The position numbers and the translations under genes are program-made. Source: Paraburkholderia bannensis (GTDB lineage Bacteria > Pseudomonadota > Gammaproteobacteria > Burkholderiales > Burkholderiaceae). Taken from it: DNA of 64,000 nucleotides. The DNA lies in the NCBI RefSeq assembly GCF_014200455.1, contig NZ_JACHBW010000012.1, positions 62,001-126,000 on the forward strand, given 5' to 3'. This document shows positions 1 through 11,669 of this stretch, in pieces (position 1 is the first letter of the stretch; each line of letters opens with the position of its first letter). The notes under the pieces are model-generated. The model did not search any database and was not told the DNA's origin. It saw only the letters and a list, made by a program, of their open reading frames with translations.

Positions 1-107
1 GATGTGGTGTACGCGCCCGGTGCACGTACGCGTAACCTCTGAACCTCCGTACTGTGCGCGCACGCAGCCGCCCGGCGCGCTTCGACGCCTCACTCGACCG
101 CTCATTC

Positions 108-1028
108 ATGATCATCCGCCCCGCGCCGAACTGGTTTCGCATGCTCTTCGTCTGGCATGGCTCAGTCCTCAAGTCCATCATTCCGCAACTCGCTTTCATG
201 ACGCTCGTGAGCCTGCTCGCGATGTATACGCATGGCCGCATCTTCGGCGAAAAAATCCCGCTCAATACCACACCGTTTACGCTCTGCGGCGTGGCGCTAA
301 CGATCTTTCTGGCGTTTCGCAACAACGCAAGTTACGAACGTTATTGGGAAGCGCGCCGTCTCTGGGGCAATGCGCTGATCGCGGCCCGCGCGCTGGTTTC
401 GCAGTTTCGTCATTACGTGCCGCCGGGTTCCGCGCCATTTGAAAACCGGCGCATTCCGCGCCTGCTTGTCGCGTTCGCCTATGCGCTCAAGCACCAGTTG
501 CGCCATTCGGACCCGGGCGCCGATCTCGCGCGCCTGCTTGGGCCGGAGCAGGCCGCCGCGCTCGCCGCGCGCGTGTTCCAGCCGGTCATGCTGCTCGACG
601 CAGCGCGCCGCCATCTCGCCGCACTGAACCGCGCGGGCGCACTCTGCGATACCAAACTCTGGATGCTCGACCATCAGCTCAACGAGCTGGGCGCGACGGT
701 GGGCGGCTGTGAGCGCATTCTCAGCACGCCGCTGCCGTTCGCCTATGGCGTGCTTTTGCATCGCACGGTGTACGCGTATTGCGCGCTGTTGCCGTTTGGA
801 CTGATCGATTCGATTGGCTTTGCCACGCCGCTCGTCTGCGTATTCGTTTCCTATACGTTGCTGGCACTGGAAGCGATTGCCGGTGAAATATCCGATCCGT
901 TTGGTCTTGCGCCGAACAACCTCGCGCTCGATGCGATAACCCTCACAATCGAGCGCTCGGTGCTGGAACTCTGCGACGAAGCCTTGCCGCCCGCTGCGCG
1001 TCCCGGGCCGCATTATCAGCTGACGTGA
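108..1028 (+). CDS. Bestrophin family (YneE/UPF0187) membrane protein
   Basis: About 306 residues, the usual size of bacterial bestrophins. These form pentameric anion or cation channels in the inner membrane. The N-terminal part carries the family pattern: an aromatic first helix (WFRMLFVWHGSVLKSII), then FTLCGVALTIFLAFRNNASYERYWE, where the F-R-N-N-A-S-Y-R/E-R-(F/Y)-W-E signature is the best bestrophin marker. A second hydrophobic stretch near residue 230 (LLPFGLIDSIGFATPLVCVF) and the acidic EISDPFG segment near residue 280 match the family's C-terminal half. I chose the ATG at 108 (MIIRPAPNW) because bestrophins start just before this motif; an in-frame ATG at 54 would add 18 unlike residues. 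The gene stands alone, tail-to-tail with the MocR regulator. The transported ion cannot be told from sequence. Confidence 0.9.
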   Translation: MIIRPAPNWFRMLFVWHGSVLKSIIPQLAFMTLVSLLAMYTHGRIFGEKIPLNTTPFTLCGVALTIFLAFRNNASYERYWEARRLWGNALIAARALVSQFRHYVPPGSAPFENRRIPRLLVAFAYALKHQLRHSDPGADLARLLGPEQAAALAARVFQPVMLLDAARRHLAALNRAGALCDTKLWMLDHQLNELGATVGGCERILSTPLPFAYGVLLHRTVYAYCALLPFGLIDSIGFATPLVCVFVSYTLLALEAIAGEISDPFGLAPNNLALDAITLTIERSVLELCDEALPPAARPGPHYQLT

Positions 1029-1068
1029 CACCATGCCGGCACGCGACAAGCGCGTGTCCCGGCAACCC

Positions 1069-2493
1069 TCAACGCGCGCACGACGCCGCCAGCTTGCCCA
1101 CCGTAATAATCGCCTGCTCGATTTCCGGCGACCATGGCGTGCTGTAATTGAGGCGAATGAAGTTGCGATAGCTGTCCGACACCGAGAACATATTGCCCGG
1201 CCCAATCGTGATGCCCCGCGCGAGCGCAAGCTCGTACAGCTTCATCGAATCGACCCTGGCGGGCAATTCGATCCACAGCACGTAGCCGCCTGCGGGGCTG
1301 GACATGCGCGTGCCCGCCGGAAAGAAGCGCGTGACCATCGCCTTCATCAGATTGGCCTGCTGCGCGTAACGCTTGCGAATCCGCCGCAAATGATGTTCGT
1401 AGCCATCACGCTCCAGGTATTCGGCAATCGCCAGTTGCGGAATCGCCGCCGTGGTGAGCGTATTCAGAAACTTGAGTTTTTCGACCTGATCGCGAAAGCG
1501 TCCCGGTATCGCCCAGCCAATGCGGTAGGCGGCGGTCAGGCTCTTCGAAAACGATCCGCAATGCAACACCATGCCCTTTTTATCGTACGATTTGAGCGTA
1601 GTGGGATGTGAATCGCCAAAATACAGTTCGTTATACACACCATTTTCGATTACCGGAATGTTGTTCCTCGCGAGCAGATCGACCAGCTCCCGCTTGCGTT
1701 CGTCTGGCATGAGGAACCCCAGCGGATTCTGAAAATTCGGCATCACCATGCACGCGGCAACCGGCTGCGTGTCGATGATCCTGGCCAGCGCGTCCACTTC
1801 GATGCCGTATTCCGGATGCGTCGCCACTTCGATCGCCTTCATGCCGGAACGCTCGATAGCGTGCAGCATCGCGTAAAACGTGGGCGATTCCACTGCGATC
1901 ACGTCACCCGGTTTGGCAACCGCCTGCAGGCATAGGTTGATTGCCTCGGTCGCGCCCACTGTCACGATGATTTCGTTCGGGTCAACGGCCATGCCGTTTT
2001 CCAGGTAGCGTCGTGCAATCTGCCGCACCAGTTCAGGACTGCCGGGCGGCAAGGCGTGGGTGACGCCCCACGACGATCGCTTGCGGCCCACTGCGGTGGA
2101 ATAGCGGTTGAGCTTTTCGTAAGGAAACAGTTGGGGATCGGGATACGGCGAGCCCAGCGGCACGGCATCGTCCGCGCCAATCGAGCGCAGTGTGGAAAGC
2201 ACCAGCCGGCTCACATCCACTTCGGCCGAGGCCGCAACCGGGCGGCTAGGGCGCAGGTCGTCGGCGTGCGTGCCGCTTTCGGCCGCGCGCGCGCTCACGA
2301 AATAGCCCGACTGTGGCCGGCTTTCCAGTACGCCACGACTTTCCAGCAGCAAATAGGCGCGAATCACGGTGGTAATGCTGATGCGATGCTGCTGGCTTGC
2401 CTGACGCACTGAAGGTACTCGGTCGCCTGGCCGGAATACGCCCTTGCGGATCAGCGTTTCGATGTCGTCCGCGAGCTTTTCATAGAGTTTCAC
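1069..2493 (-). CDS. MocR-type (GntR/aminotransferase fusion) transcriptional regulator
   Basis: About 474 residues. Residues 1-65 form a GntR winged helix-turn-helix (LYEKLADDIETLIRKG, PSVRQASQQHRIS, TTVIRAYLLLESRG). Residues 100-470 are a fold-type I aminotransferase domain with the PLP lysine at K317 (GSFSKSL). MocR proteins use PLP or its adducts as effector and usually control a neighbouring gene. The GTG start at 2493 is preferred because it follows GGGGAGAAAGCA; an upstream in-frame ATG at 2595 would add 34 residues not seen in the family. An odd point is VIENGVY at 281-287: the family usually has E-D-D-x-Y here, and the Asp that pairs with the PLP ring nitrogen is Asn (N284). That would weaken catalysis and fits a purely regulatory role. 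The gene diverges from the YdeP/CydAB module and may control it (inference). Confidence 0.9.
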   Translation of the reverse strand: MKLYEKLADDIETLIRKGVFRPGDRVPSVRQASQQHRISITTVIRAYLLLESRGVLESRPQSGYFVSARAAESGTHADDLRPSRPVAASAEVDVSRLVLSTLRSIGADDAVPLGSPYPDPQLFPYEKLNRYSTAVGRKRSSWGVTHALPPGSPELVRQIARRYLENGMAVDPNEIIVTVGATEAINLCLQAVAKPGDVIAVESPTFYAMLHAIERSGMKAIEVATHPEYGIEVDALARIIDTQPVAACMVMPNFQNPLGFLMPDERKRELVDLLARNNIPVIENGVYNELYFGDSHPTTLKSYDKKGMVLHCGSFSKSLTAAYRIGWAIPGRFRDQVEKLKFLNTLTTAAIPQLAIAEYLERDGYEHHLRRIRKRYAQQANLMKAMVTRFFPAGTRMSSPAGGYVLWIELPARVDSMKLYELALARGITIGPGNMFSVSDSYRNFIRLNYSTPWSPEIEQAIITVGKLAASCAR

Positions 2494-2672
2494 TGCTTTC
2501 TCCCCGGAGGCCGCTCGCAGCACTGCCAACGCAGTGTACTGCTGCGGGCGAAACTGTACTCTAAGTGATGTCCTGTTTCTGTGTGTCTTGCGCATGGCCC
2601 ATAACTTTTACGCTTGCGCATAGCTCGCGGAACTCTCCCGAGACCGCGCAAACGACAACGGAGCCAGGCGTA

Positions 2673-5000
2673 ATGGACAAGCTGAAACCCAAGGGCAAAA
2701 TCGAGGCCTATCACCATCCGGCCGCGGGCTGGGGCGCGCTCAAGTATGTCGCCATCAATCTGATCAAGGAGCGCGTGTCGGGCGGCAATTACCGCACACT
2801 GTTCAAGCAGAATCAGCCTGACGGCTTCGACTGCCCGGGTTGTGCGTGGCCCGACCGCGAACACGCCTCCACGTTCGAGTTCTGCGAAAACGGCGTGAAG
2901 GCCGTGGCCGCCGAAGCGACCACCAAACGCGTGACGCCCGCCTTCTTCGAAGCCAATACGGTCGAGTCGCTCATGAAGCAGACCGACCATGAACTCGAAC
3001 AGCACGGCCGCCTCACCGACCCGATGGTGTACGACGCCCTCACCGACCGCTACAAACCCATTGCATGGCGCGACGCTTTCGCGCTGATCGCGAAACACCT
3101 CAACGAACTCGATTCGCCCGACGAAGCCGCGTTCTACACGTCAGGTCGCGCCAGCAACGAAGCCGCGTTTCTCTATCAGCTGTTCGTGCGCATGTACGGC
3201 ACCAACAATTTTCCCGACTGCTCGAACATGTGTCACGAGGCCACCAGCCGGGGCCTGCCGACCACGGTTGGCATCGGCAAGGGCACGGTGACGCTTGAAG
3301 ACTTCGAACTCGCCGACACCATCATTATCTTCGGCCAGAATCCGGCGACCAACCATCCGCGCATGCTCGGCGAACTGCGCGAGGCTTCACGGCGCGGCGC
3401 GACGATTGTGTCGGTGAATCCGCTGCGCGAGCGCGGACTCGAACGCTTCACCAGCCCGCAGCACCCGCTGGAGATGATCACCTTCGGCAGCACGAAAATC
3501 GCCTCGACCTTCATTCAACCGAAGCTCGGCGGCGACTTCGCGCTCATCAAAGGCGTGGCCAAGCGCCTGATCGAACTGGACGACGAGGCGCTCGAAAACG
3601 GCACCGAACGCGTGATCGATCTCGACTTCATCACCCAGCACACGCTGGGATTCAACGCCTTCGCAGAAGATCTGCGCAACGAAAGCTGGCCGCTGCTCGA
3701 AGCGGAATCGGGCGTGGCGCGTGAAGACATCGAGGGCCTCGCGCGCATTTACGCCAATGGCAAGCGCGTGATCGCAACATGGGGCATGGGCATCACGCAG
3801 CACAAGCATTCGGTGCAGACGGTGCACATGCTCTCCAACCTGCTGATGATGCGCGGCAATATCGGCCGTGAAGGCGCGGGGCTGTGCCCTGTGCGCGGCC
3901 ATTCCAATGTGCAGGGCAACCGCACGGTCGGCATCGAGGAAAAGCCTTCCCAGGCGTTTCTCGATCGTCTGGGCAAGGTGTTCGACTTCGAACCACCGCG
4001 CGAGCAGGGGCTCGATGTGGTGGAAACCGTCGAGCATATGATCGAAGGCGAAGTCAAGGTGTTCATGGGGCTGGGCGGCAACTTCGCCATGGCGACGCCC
4101 GACACGCTGCGCACCTTCGATGCCCTGCGCTCGTGCAGGCTCACCGTGCACATCACCACCAAGCTCAACCGCAGCCATCTCGTGCATGGCGAAAACGCGC
4201 TGATCCTGCCCACGCTCGGGCGCACTGAAATCGACGTGCAGAACGGCGTCGCCCAGGGCGTGACGGTGGAAGACTCGATGAGCATGGTGCACATCTCCTA
4301 CGGCATGAACAAGCCGGCCTCGCCGAATCTGATGTCGGAGACGGCCATCGTCGCGAATATCGCGCACGCCACGCTGGGCGACGCCAAGGTGGACTGGCTC
4401 GGCCACGCCGGCAATTACGCGAAGATCCGCGACGCCATCGAACAGACGATCGAGGGCTTCGATCAGTACAACGCGCGCATCCAGCATCCGGGCGGCTTCC
4501 ATCTGCGCGTGGCCTCGCGCGAGCGCGACTGGAAGACCGACACGGGCAAGGCCAATTTCATCGTGCATCCCGTGCAGCAGGACACGCCGATCGCGCGCGC
4601 CAAGGCGCAGCACGGCGAGCGCCTGATGACGCTCATGACGACGCGCTCGCACGACCAGTACAACACCACGATTTACGCGCTGGACGACCGCTATCGCGGC
4701 GTGTTCGGCCAGCGTCGCGTGGTCTTCATCCATCCCGCCGATATCGCCATGCTGGGCTTCAGGAATGGCGATTGGGTCGATATGAGCACCGTATGGGACG
4801 ACGGCGTCGAACGCCGCGCGGATCACTTCCGCCTAGTGGAGTACGACATTCCACGCGGCTGTATCGGCGCTTACTACCCCGAGACCAATCCGCTGGTGCC
4901 GCTTTCGAGCGTTGGCGATGTGTGCAATACGCCCACCTCGAAGTCGATCCCCGTGCTGCTGCACGCCTCCTCCGAGCCGCTCGAACTGCCCGCTTTCTGA
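2673..5000 (+). CDS. FdhF/YdeP family molybdopterin oxidoreductase (module 1)
   Basis: About 775 residues, typical of the YdeP / FdhF-alpha-like branch of the DMSO-reductase superfamily. These enzymes bind bis-MGD; E. coli YdeP is linked to acid resistance and its substrate is unsettled. Visible marks are DCPGCAWP (C54, C57) and FEFCENG (C71) near the N-terminus, then FYTSGRASNEAAFLYQ, NNFPDCSNMCHE and PVRGHSNVQGNRTVGI. C187 in SNMCHE aligns by context with the selenocysteine (U-H) of formate dehydrogenase H, so Mo would have a Cys ligand. No signal peptide or Tat motif is seen, so it should be cytoplasmic. The ATG at 2673 follows GGAGCCAGGCGTA. The oxidase subunit I gene begins 58 bp downstream, so electron transfer to quinone is suggested. 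A paralogue is at 7936-10218. Formate as substrate is possible but unproven. Confidence 0.9.
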   Translation: MDKLKPKGKIEAYHHPAAGWGALKYVAINLIKERVSGGNYRTLFKQNQPDGFDCPGCAWPDREHASTFEFCENGVKAVAAEATTKRVTPAFFEANTVESLMKQTDHELEQHGRLTDPMVYDALTDRYKPIAWRDAFALIAKHLNELDSPDEAAFYTSGRASNEAAFLYQLFVRMYGTNNFPDCSNMCHEATSRGLPTTVGIGKGTVTLEDFELADTIIIFGQNPATNHPRMLGELREASRRGATIVSVNPLRERGLERFTSPQHPLEMITFGSTKIASTFIQPKLGGDFALIKGVAKRLIELDDEALENGTERVIDLDFITQHTLGFNAFAEDLRNESWPLLEAESGVAREDIEGLARIYANGKRVIATWGMGITQHKHSVQTVHMLSNLLMMRGNIGREGAGLCPVRGHSNVQGNRTVGIEEKPSQAFLDRLGKVFDFEPPREQGLDVVETVEHMIEGEVKVFMGLGGNFAMATPDTLRTFDALRSCRLTVHITTKLNRSHLVHGENALILPTLGRTEIDVQNGVAQGVTVEDSMSMVHISYGMNKPASPNLMSETAIVANIAHATLGDAKVDWLGHAGNYAKIRDAIEQTIEGFDQYNARIQHPGGFHLRVASRERDWKTDTGKANFIVHPVQQDTPIARAKAQHGERLMTLMTTRSHDQYNTTIYALDDRYRGVFGQRRVVFIHPADIAMLGFRNGDWVDMSTVWDDGVERRADHFRLVEYDIPRGCIGAYYPETNPLVPLSSVGDVCNTPTSKSIPVLLHASSEPLELPAF

Positions 5001-5006
5001 TTCCTC

Positions 5007-5034
5007 GACGGCCGCCCTTTCACTTGCGGCCGTC
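5007..5034 (+). other. Intercistronic hairpin between ydeP-like and cydA-like genes
   Basis: GACGGCCGC at 5007-5015 is perfectly complementary to GCGGCCGTC at 5026-5034 with a 10-base loop. It starts seven bases after the stop codon of the oxidoreductase. No U-tract follows, so it is not a classic intrinsic terminator. It may stabilise the upstream message or partly attenuate read-through into the oxidase genes. Confidence 0.5.
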
Positions 5035-5058
5035 ATTCAACCCCGCCTGGTGAGTCTC

Positions 5059-6453
5059 ATGTCTGTCGAAGCCCTGAATCTGGCGCGCGGTCAATTTGCC
5101 ATGACCGCGATTTTCCACATACTCTGGCCGATCCTCACGATCAGCCTGTCCGCTTTCCTGCTCGTTGTCGAAACCCTTTGGGTCAAGACCAGCAACGTCG
5201 TCTGGTATCGCCACGCGCGTTTCTGGAGCAAGCTGCTTATCCTCAATTTCGCTGTAGGCGTAGTCAGCGGCATTCCGATGGAATTCCAGTTCGGCACCAA
5301 CTGGGGACCGTTTTCGCAATACACGGGACAGTTCTTCGGCAATATCCTCGGCTTCGAAGGCGCGATGGCCTTCATGCTCGAAGCAGGTTTCGTCGGCATC
5401 ATGATGCTCGGCTGGGGCCGCGTGCCCAAAGGCGTGCATCTGTTCGCCACGGCCATGGTCGCGCTGGGTTCGTCGCTTTCGGCATTCTGGATCATGGTTG
5501 CGAATTCGTGGCTGCAAACGCCTCGCGGTGTCGCGCTGGTGAACGGCAAGCTCGTCGTGACCGACTATGTGAAGGCGATTTTTAATCCCGACATGTACTG
5601 GGGCGTCTCGCATATGTGGTTCGCAGCGCTCGAAACAGGTCTGGTCGTGATCGCCGGCATTTCCGCCTATTACCTCCTCAAGCGCCGCAACCCGGAATTC
5701 TTCGTGCGCTCGTTCAAGCTCGCGCTGTTGCTGCTCGCCTTCGTCGCGCCCGTGCAGATCTGGCTCGGCGATTCGAGCGGCGTGGACGTTTTCGAAACGC
5801 AGCCTGCCAAAGGCGCAGCGATCGAAGGGCACTGGCAGACCAACGCGCCGGGCACGGGCGCAAGCTGGTCGCTGCTCGCCTGGCCCGATGCCGCGAAGCA
5901 AGGCAACGACTGGTCGCTCGAAGTGCCCGGCATGTTGAGTATTCTGGGTACCCATAGTCTGCACGGCAAAGTCACCGGCATGCGCGATATTCCGGTAGCG
6001 GACCAGCCGCCCATGCTGCCGCTGCTCTATTACGCGTTCCGAGCGATGGCCGGTATCGGCTTCCTGTTTATGGTTCTTGCGTTCTGGACGCTCTACGCCT
6101 TCAACAAATCGCGTGGTCATCTGGAAAAGCTGCTCGCGCAACGCAAGCTGCTGCTCGCCTGGATGCTGGCGATTCCGCTGCCCTATATCGCGGTGGAATG
6201 CGGCTGGATCGTGCGTGAAGTGGGCCGCCAGCCGTGGGTAGTCTACGGACTGCTGCGCACCGATCACGCCGCTTCGGCGATTCCCGCCGGGGCAATCACG
6301 GGCAGCATGATCATGTTCGCGATTTTCTTCGTGCTGCTGATCAGTTCGTTCTTCGTGTTCGCTCGCCGCTGGCTGCGCCGCGGCCCCGATCTCACGCTGA
6401 TGCCGCCGGTCGAAGGCGCACACCAGCCGGTGCCGCACACCGTCGACTATTGA
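5059..6453 (+). CDS. cydA: Cytochrome bd-type ubiquinol oxidase subunit I (module 1)
   Basis: About 464 residues with nine predicted membrane helices. This subunit binds hemes b558, b595 and d and oxidises quinol while reducing O2 to water in the inner membrane. Expected ligands are present: H20 (FHILWP), E100 and E108 (GFEGAMAFMLEAG), H185 (WGVSHMWF), the heme b558 Met in FRAMAG, and the GRQPW motif near the end. The periplasmic Q-loop after helix 6 is short compared with E. coli CydA (about 520 residues), so this is the short-Q-loop, CIO-like subtype often described as cyanide-tolerant. The start at 5059 (MSVEALNLARGQF) follows GGTGAG and begins right before helix 1. It sits between the YdeP-type gene and subunit II. 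Confidence 0.93.
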   Translation: MSVEALNLARGQFAMTAIFHILWPILTISLSAFLLVVETLWVKTSNVVWYRHARFWSKLLILNFAVGVVSGIPMEFQFGTNWGPFSQYTGQFFGNILGFEGAMAFMLEAGFVGIMMLGWGRVPKGVHLFATAMVALGSSLSAFWIMVANSWLQTPRGVALVNGKLVVTDYVKAIFNPDMYWGVSHMWFAALETGLVVIAGISAYYLLKRRNPEFFVRSFKLALLLLAFVAPVQIWLGDSSGVDVFETQPAKGAAIEGHWQTNAPGTGASWSLLAWPDAAKQGNDWSLEVPGMLSILGTHSLHGKVTGMRDIPVADQPPMLPLLYYAFRAMAGIGFLFMVLAFWTLYAFNKSRGHLEKLLAQRKLLLAWMLAIPLPYIAVECGWIVREVGRQPWVVYGLLRTDHAASAIPAGAITGSMIMFAIFFVLLISSFFVFARRWLRRGPDLTLMPPVEGAHQPVPHTVDY

Positions 6454-6505
6454 TCGCCACTGCATTTCAAGCGCCTCGCGCGCACTCATCGAACAGGAGG
6501 TCATC

Positions 6506-7492
6506 ATGAATCCCGCTTCAACTCAGGACCTGCTCAACCATGCGTGGTTCGGGCTTATCGGCCTGATGCTCGTGCTGTACGTCGTCACCGACGGCTTCGA
6601 TCTGGGTGTCGGCATCCTCACGCTGCTGCGTCGCCGTGAAGCCGACCGCGATCTCATGGTCCAGTCGATCGGCCATGTCTGGGACGCCAACGAGACCTGG
6701 CTCGTCGCACTGGGAGGCGCGCTCTTCGGTGCATTTCCCGCCGCCTACGCGGAGATCCTCTCGGACCTCTACGTGCCGGTGATGGTGCTGATCGCCAGCT
6801 TCATCATGCGCGGCGCCGCCATCGAATTCCGTCACGCCGCGCATACGAGCAAGCTCGTGTGGGACCGCGTATTCGGTTTCGGCAGCCTGCTGGCGGCCAT
6901 CTCGCAAGGCGTGGTACTGGGCAAGATCCTCACCGGCTTCGTGCCGGGACTTGCCAGCACGGGCTTTGTGATCGTGACGGCCATCGGCGTGGTGTCGGGC
7001 TATTGCCTGCTCGGCGCGACGTGGTTGATCAAAAAGACCACCGGCGCGGTCGAAAGCCGTTCGCGCAGCCATGCGATCATCGCGGTATTTACGACCGTGG
7101 CGGCCGCGCTGGTGGTGTCGCTCGCAACACTCAAGCTCAGCCCCGTCGGCATCACGCGCTGGCAGGATCACGGCGTATTCCACCTGCTGATCGCACTCGG
7201 CATATTGGCTGCGCTCGCGTTCGTCTATACGCTGTATTCGATTCACATGCGCGGCGAGCACGGTCCATTCGTGGGCGCGACGCTGCTGTTCGTGCTGTCG
7301 TTCGCGGGCCTTGCAATCAGCATGTTTCCTTACATCGTGCCGGGACAACTCACGGTGGCGGACGCCGCTTCGGACGCGACGACCCTCACCTTCATGCTGT
7401 TCGGGATCGGCATCGTGTTCCCGATCATGATTGGCTACAACCTCTATCAGTATCACCTGTTCCGCGGCAAGGTCGTACCGGTCGAGCACTAG
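6506..7492 (+). CDS. cydB: Cytochrome bd-type ubiquinol oxidase subunit II (module 1)
   Basis: About 328 residues and eight hydrophobic segments. It is the partner of subunit I in the bd oxidase. The N-terminal signature VVTDGFDLGVGIL and VWDANETWLVALGGALFGAFP are the classic CydB motifs. A strong AGGAGG Shine-Dalgarno lies seven bases before the ATG. It follows subunit I after 52 bp and closes module 1. No CydX-like peptide was recognised after it. The same gene order recurs at 11670-12677. Confidence 0.93.
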   Translation: MNPASTQDLLNHAWFGLIGLMLVLYVVTDGFDLGVGILTLLRRREADRDLMVQSIGHVWDANETWLVALGGALFGAFPAAYAEILSDLYVPVMVLIASFIMRGAAIEFRHAAHTSKLVWDRVFGFGSLLAAISQGVVLGKILTGFVPGLASTGFVIVTAIGVVSGYCLLGATWLIKKTTGAVESRSRSHAIIAVFTTVAAALVVSLATLKLSPVGITRWQDHGVFHLLIALGILAALAFVYTLYSIHMRGEHGPFVGATLLFVLSFAGLAISMFPYIVPGQLTVADAASDATTLTFMLFGIGIVFPIMIGYNLYQYHLFRGKVVPVEH

Positions 7493-7935
7493 CACGCGCA
7501 AGACCGCAACCGATACCTTGTATCGGCTGTGCCGCTGTTCACGCGAGGCCGCCCTCTCCCTAGAATGGGATGGCGGCTATCTGCCTTTCATGGCATGCAA
7601 CCCCCGTTCGGCGTCATGCCTGCGCATTCCGCTGACAATTTGGCAATGAAATGTCTTTGAAAAATATTGCGAAGTGAATCAAGCGCAATAACGATGTATT
7701 TTCAAGGACATATCGCCTTTCCGGAAAACGCAATTGGGAAAATTCCGGCAATTAAGAACCTTTCATTTATTTCTTGTTTCGGGAAGTTCACTATCTAAAC
7801 TGAAACCCAGGCACCGGCGGTTCGATGCTTCAGCCACTTGCCCGCTTTCGGTGCGGCGTTTTATCGATATCCAAGAGCCACCTAGCCGACATTTAGACAT
7901 TTAGCCGCGCGCGCGGAAAACCCGAGGAGTTTCCC
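7493..7935 (+). other. Intergenic spacer between the two oxidoreductase-oxidase modules
   Basis: There is no credible gene in these 443 bases. From about 7640 to 7800 the sequence is clearly more A+T-rich than its surroundings, which fits a promoter for module 2. It holds an imperfect inverted repeat (CCGGAA at 7721-7726 and TTCCGG at 7743-7748) and a tandem eight-base repeat GACATTTA GACATTTA at 7888-7903. The second repeat copy ends 32 bases before the module 2 start codon. A Shine-Dalgarno GAGGAG lies at 7923-7928. I see no clear FNR or sigma-54 site. Confidence 0.4.
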
Positions 7936-10218
<2,283 letters not shown>

Positions 10219-10276
10219 TGCGTTTTCGCTCGTAAACGCAAACACTGGAAGTCGTCAACAGGAGTTCACGAGAATC

Positions 10277-11665
10277 ATGAATATCTTCGACGCTTTTCAT
10301 CTGGCCCGCCTGCAGTTTGCGTTTACCGTCTCCTTTCATATCGCGTTTCCCGCCATCAGTATTGGCATGGCGAGTTTTCTCGCCGTGCTGGAATGGCGTT
10401 TGCTTCTCACGGGCGACGCGTCATACAAGGACATGTACCGCTTCTGGTCGAAAATCTTCGCGGTGGGCTTTGGCATGGGCGTGGTGTCGGGCGTGGTGAT
10501 GGCGTACGAATTCGGCACCAACTGGAGCGGCTTTTCCACCGTGGCGGGCAATATCACCGGGCCGCTCCTCACTTATGAAGTGCTTACCGCCTTCTTCCTG
10601 GAAGCGGGTTTTCTCGGCGTGATGTTGTTTGGCTGGAACCGTGTGAGTCCAAGGGCGCATTTCTTCGCCACCGTGATGGTGGCTATCGGCACACTGATTT
10701 CCACCTTCTGGATTCTCTCGTCCAATAGCTTCATGCAGACGCCGCAAGGCTATGCGATCCAGAACGGCCGCATCGTTCCGGTGGACTGGTGGAAGATCAT
10801 CTTCAATCCATCGTTCCCCTTCCGTCTCGCTCATATGACGATTGCGGCATTCATCGTTGCGGCGTTTATCGTCGCCGCGTGCGGTGCCTGGCATCTGCTC
10901 AAGGGACGGCGCGACATGCCGGTGAAGCGCAGCTTTTCGATGGCGCTCTGGATGCTGCTGTTTCTCGCCCCTATCCAGATCGTGGTGGGCGACGCGCACG
11001 GTCTGAATACGCGCGAATATCAGCCGGCCAAGATCGCGGCGATCGAAGGACTTTGGGAAACGGAGCATGGCGGCACCGCGCTCAATCTCGTCGGCCTGCC
11101 CGATATGAACGCCGAAGTCACGCGCTACGCGATCCAGATTCCCCACCTTGGCAGCCTGATTCTCACCCATAGCTGGGACGGCGAAATCCGCGGCCTCAAG
11201 GAATTCGCCCCGCAGGACCGCCCCTACTCGCCCATCGTGTTCTGGACCTTTCGCATCATGGCGGGGCTGGGCATGTTGATGCTGCTGACCGCCGTGCTGG
11301 GCCTGATCCTGCGGCGCGGCGGGCGGCTCTACGAAACGCGCTGGTTCCAGTGGCTGGTCTTTTGCATGGGGCCGTCCGGCATCGTCGCGCTGCTGGCCGG
11401 CTGGATCACCACCGAGGTGGGCCGCCAACCGTGGACCGTTTATGGCGTGATGCGCACGATCGATTCCGTGTCGCCGATTGGCGCCCAGCAGGCGGGCGTT
11501 TCGCTGCTGATCTTCGTGATCGTCTATTTCCTGGTGTTCGGAACCGGCGTTTATTACATGCTCAAAATGATGAAGAAAGGCCCGGCAACCGGCGTGGAAA
11601 GCACGGAGTCGCTCAAGTATCCGGGATTGCACAATCGCGCACTCGACGCCGTGGTGGGGGAATAA
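10277..11665 (+). CDS. cydA: Cytochrome bd-type ubiquinol oxidase subunit I (module 2)
   Basis: About 462 residues and homologous to the subunit at 5059-6453. Heme ligands are kept: H21 in SFHIAFP, the two acidic residues of the LTYEVLTAFFLEAG region, His in RLAHMTIAAF, Met in FRIMAGLGM, and GRQPW. The Q-loop is again short. The start at 10277 follows AGGAG with a 13-base gap; the frame stays open upstream, but only into the end of the preceding gene. It lies four bases before subunit II, so the two are almost certainly co-translated. Confidence 0.93.
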   Translation: MNIFDAFHLARLQFAFTVSFHIAFPAISIGMASFLAVLEWRLLLTGDASYKDMYRFWSKIFAVGFGMGVVSGVVMAYEFGTNWSGFSTVAGNITGPLLTYEVLTAFFLEAGFLGVMLFGWNRVSPRAHFFATVMVAIGTLISTFWILSSNSFMQTPQGYAIQNGRIVPVDWWKIIFNPSFPFRLAHMTIAAFIVAAFIVAACGAWHLLKGRRDMPVKRSFSMALWMLLFLAPIQIVVGDAHGLNTREYQPAKIAAIEGLWETEHGGTALNLVGLPDMNAEVTRYAIQIPHLGSLILTHSWDGEIRGLKEFAPQDRPYSPIVFWTFRIMAGLGMLMLLTAVLGLILRRGGRLYETRWFQWLVFCMGPSGIVALLAGWITTEVGRQPWTVYGVMRTIDSVSPIGAQQAGVSLLIFVIVYFLVFGTGVYYMLKMMKKGPATGVESTESLKYPGLHNRALDAVVGE

Positions 11666-11669
11666 GGCC

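Noticed and set aside
3387-4826. Long antisense open frame of 479 codons opposite the first oxidoreductase
   Set aside because: It is antisense to a gene with clear family motifs. Its own composition (Arg, His, Ala, Val-rich) is what GC-rich codon usage produces on the other strand.
7493-7935. FNR-type anaerobic box before module 2
   Set aside because: No TTGAT-N4-ATCAA-like sequence could be found.
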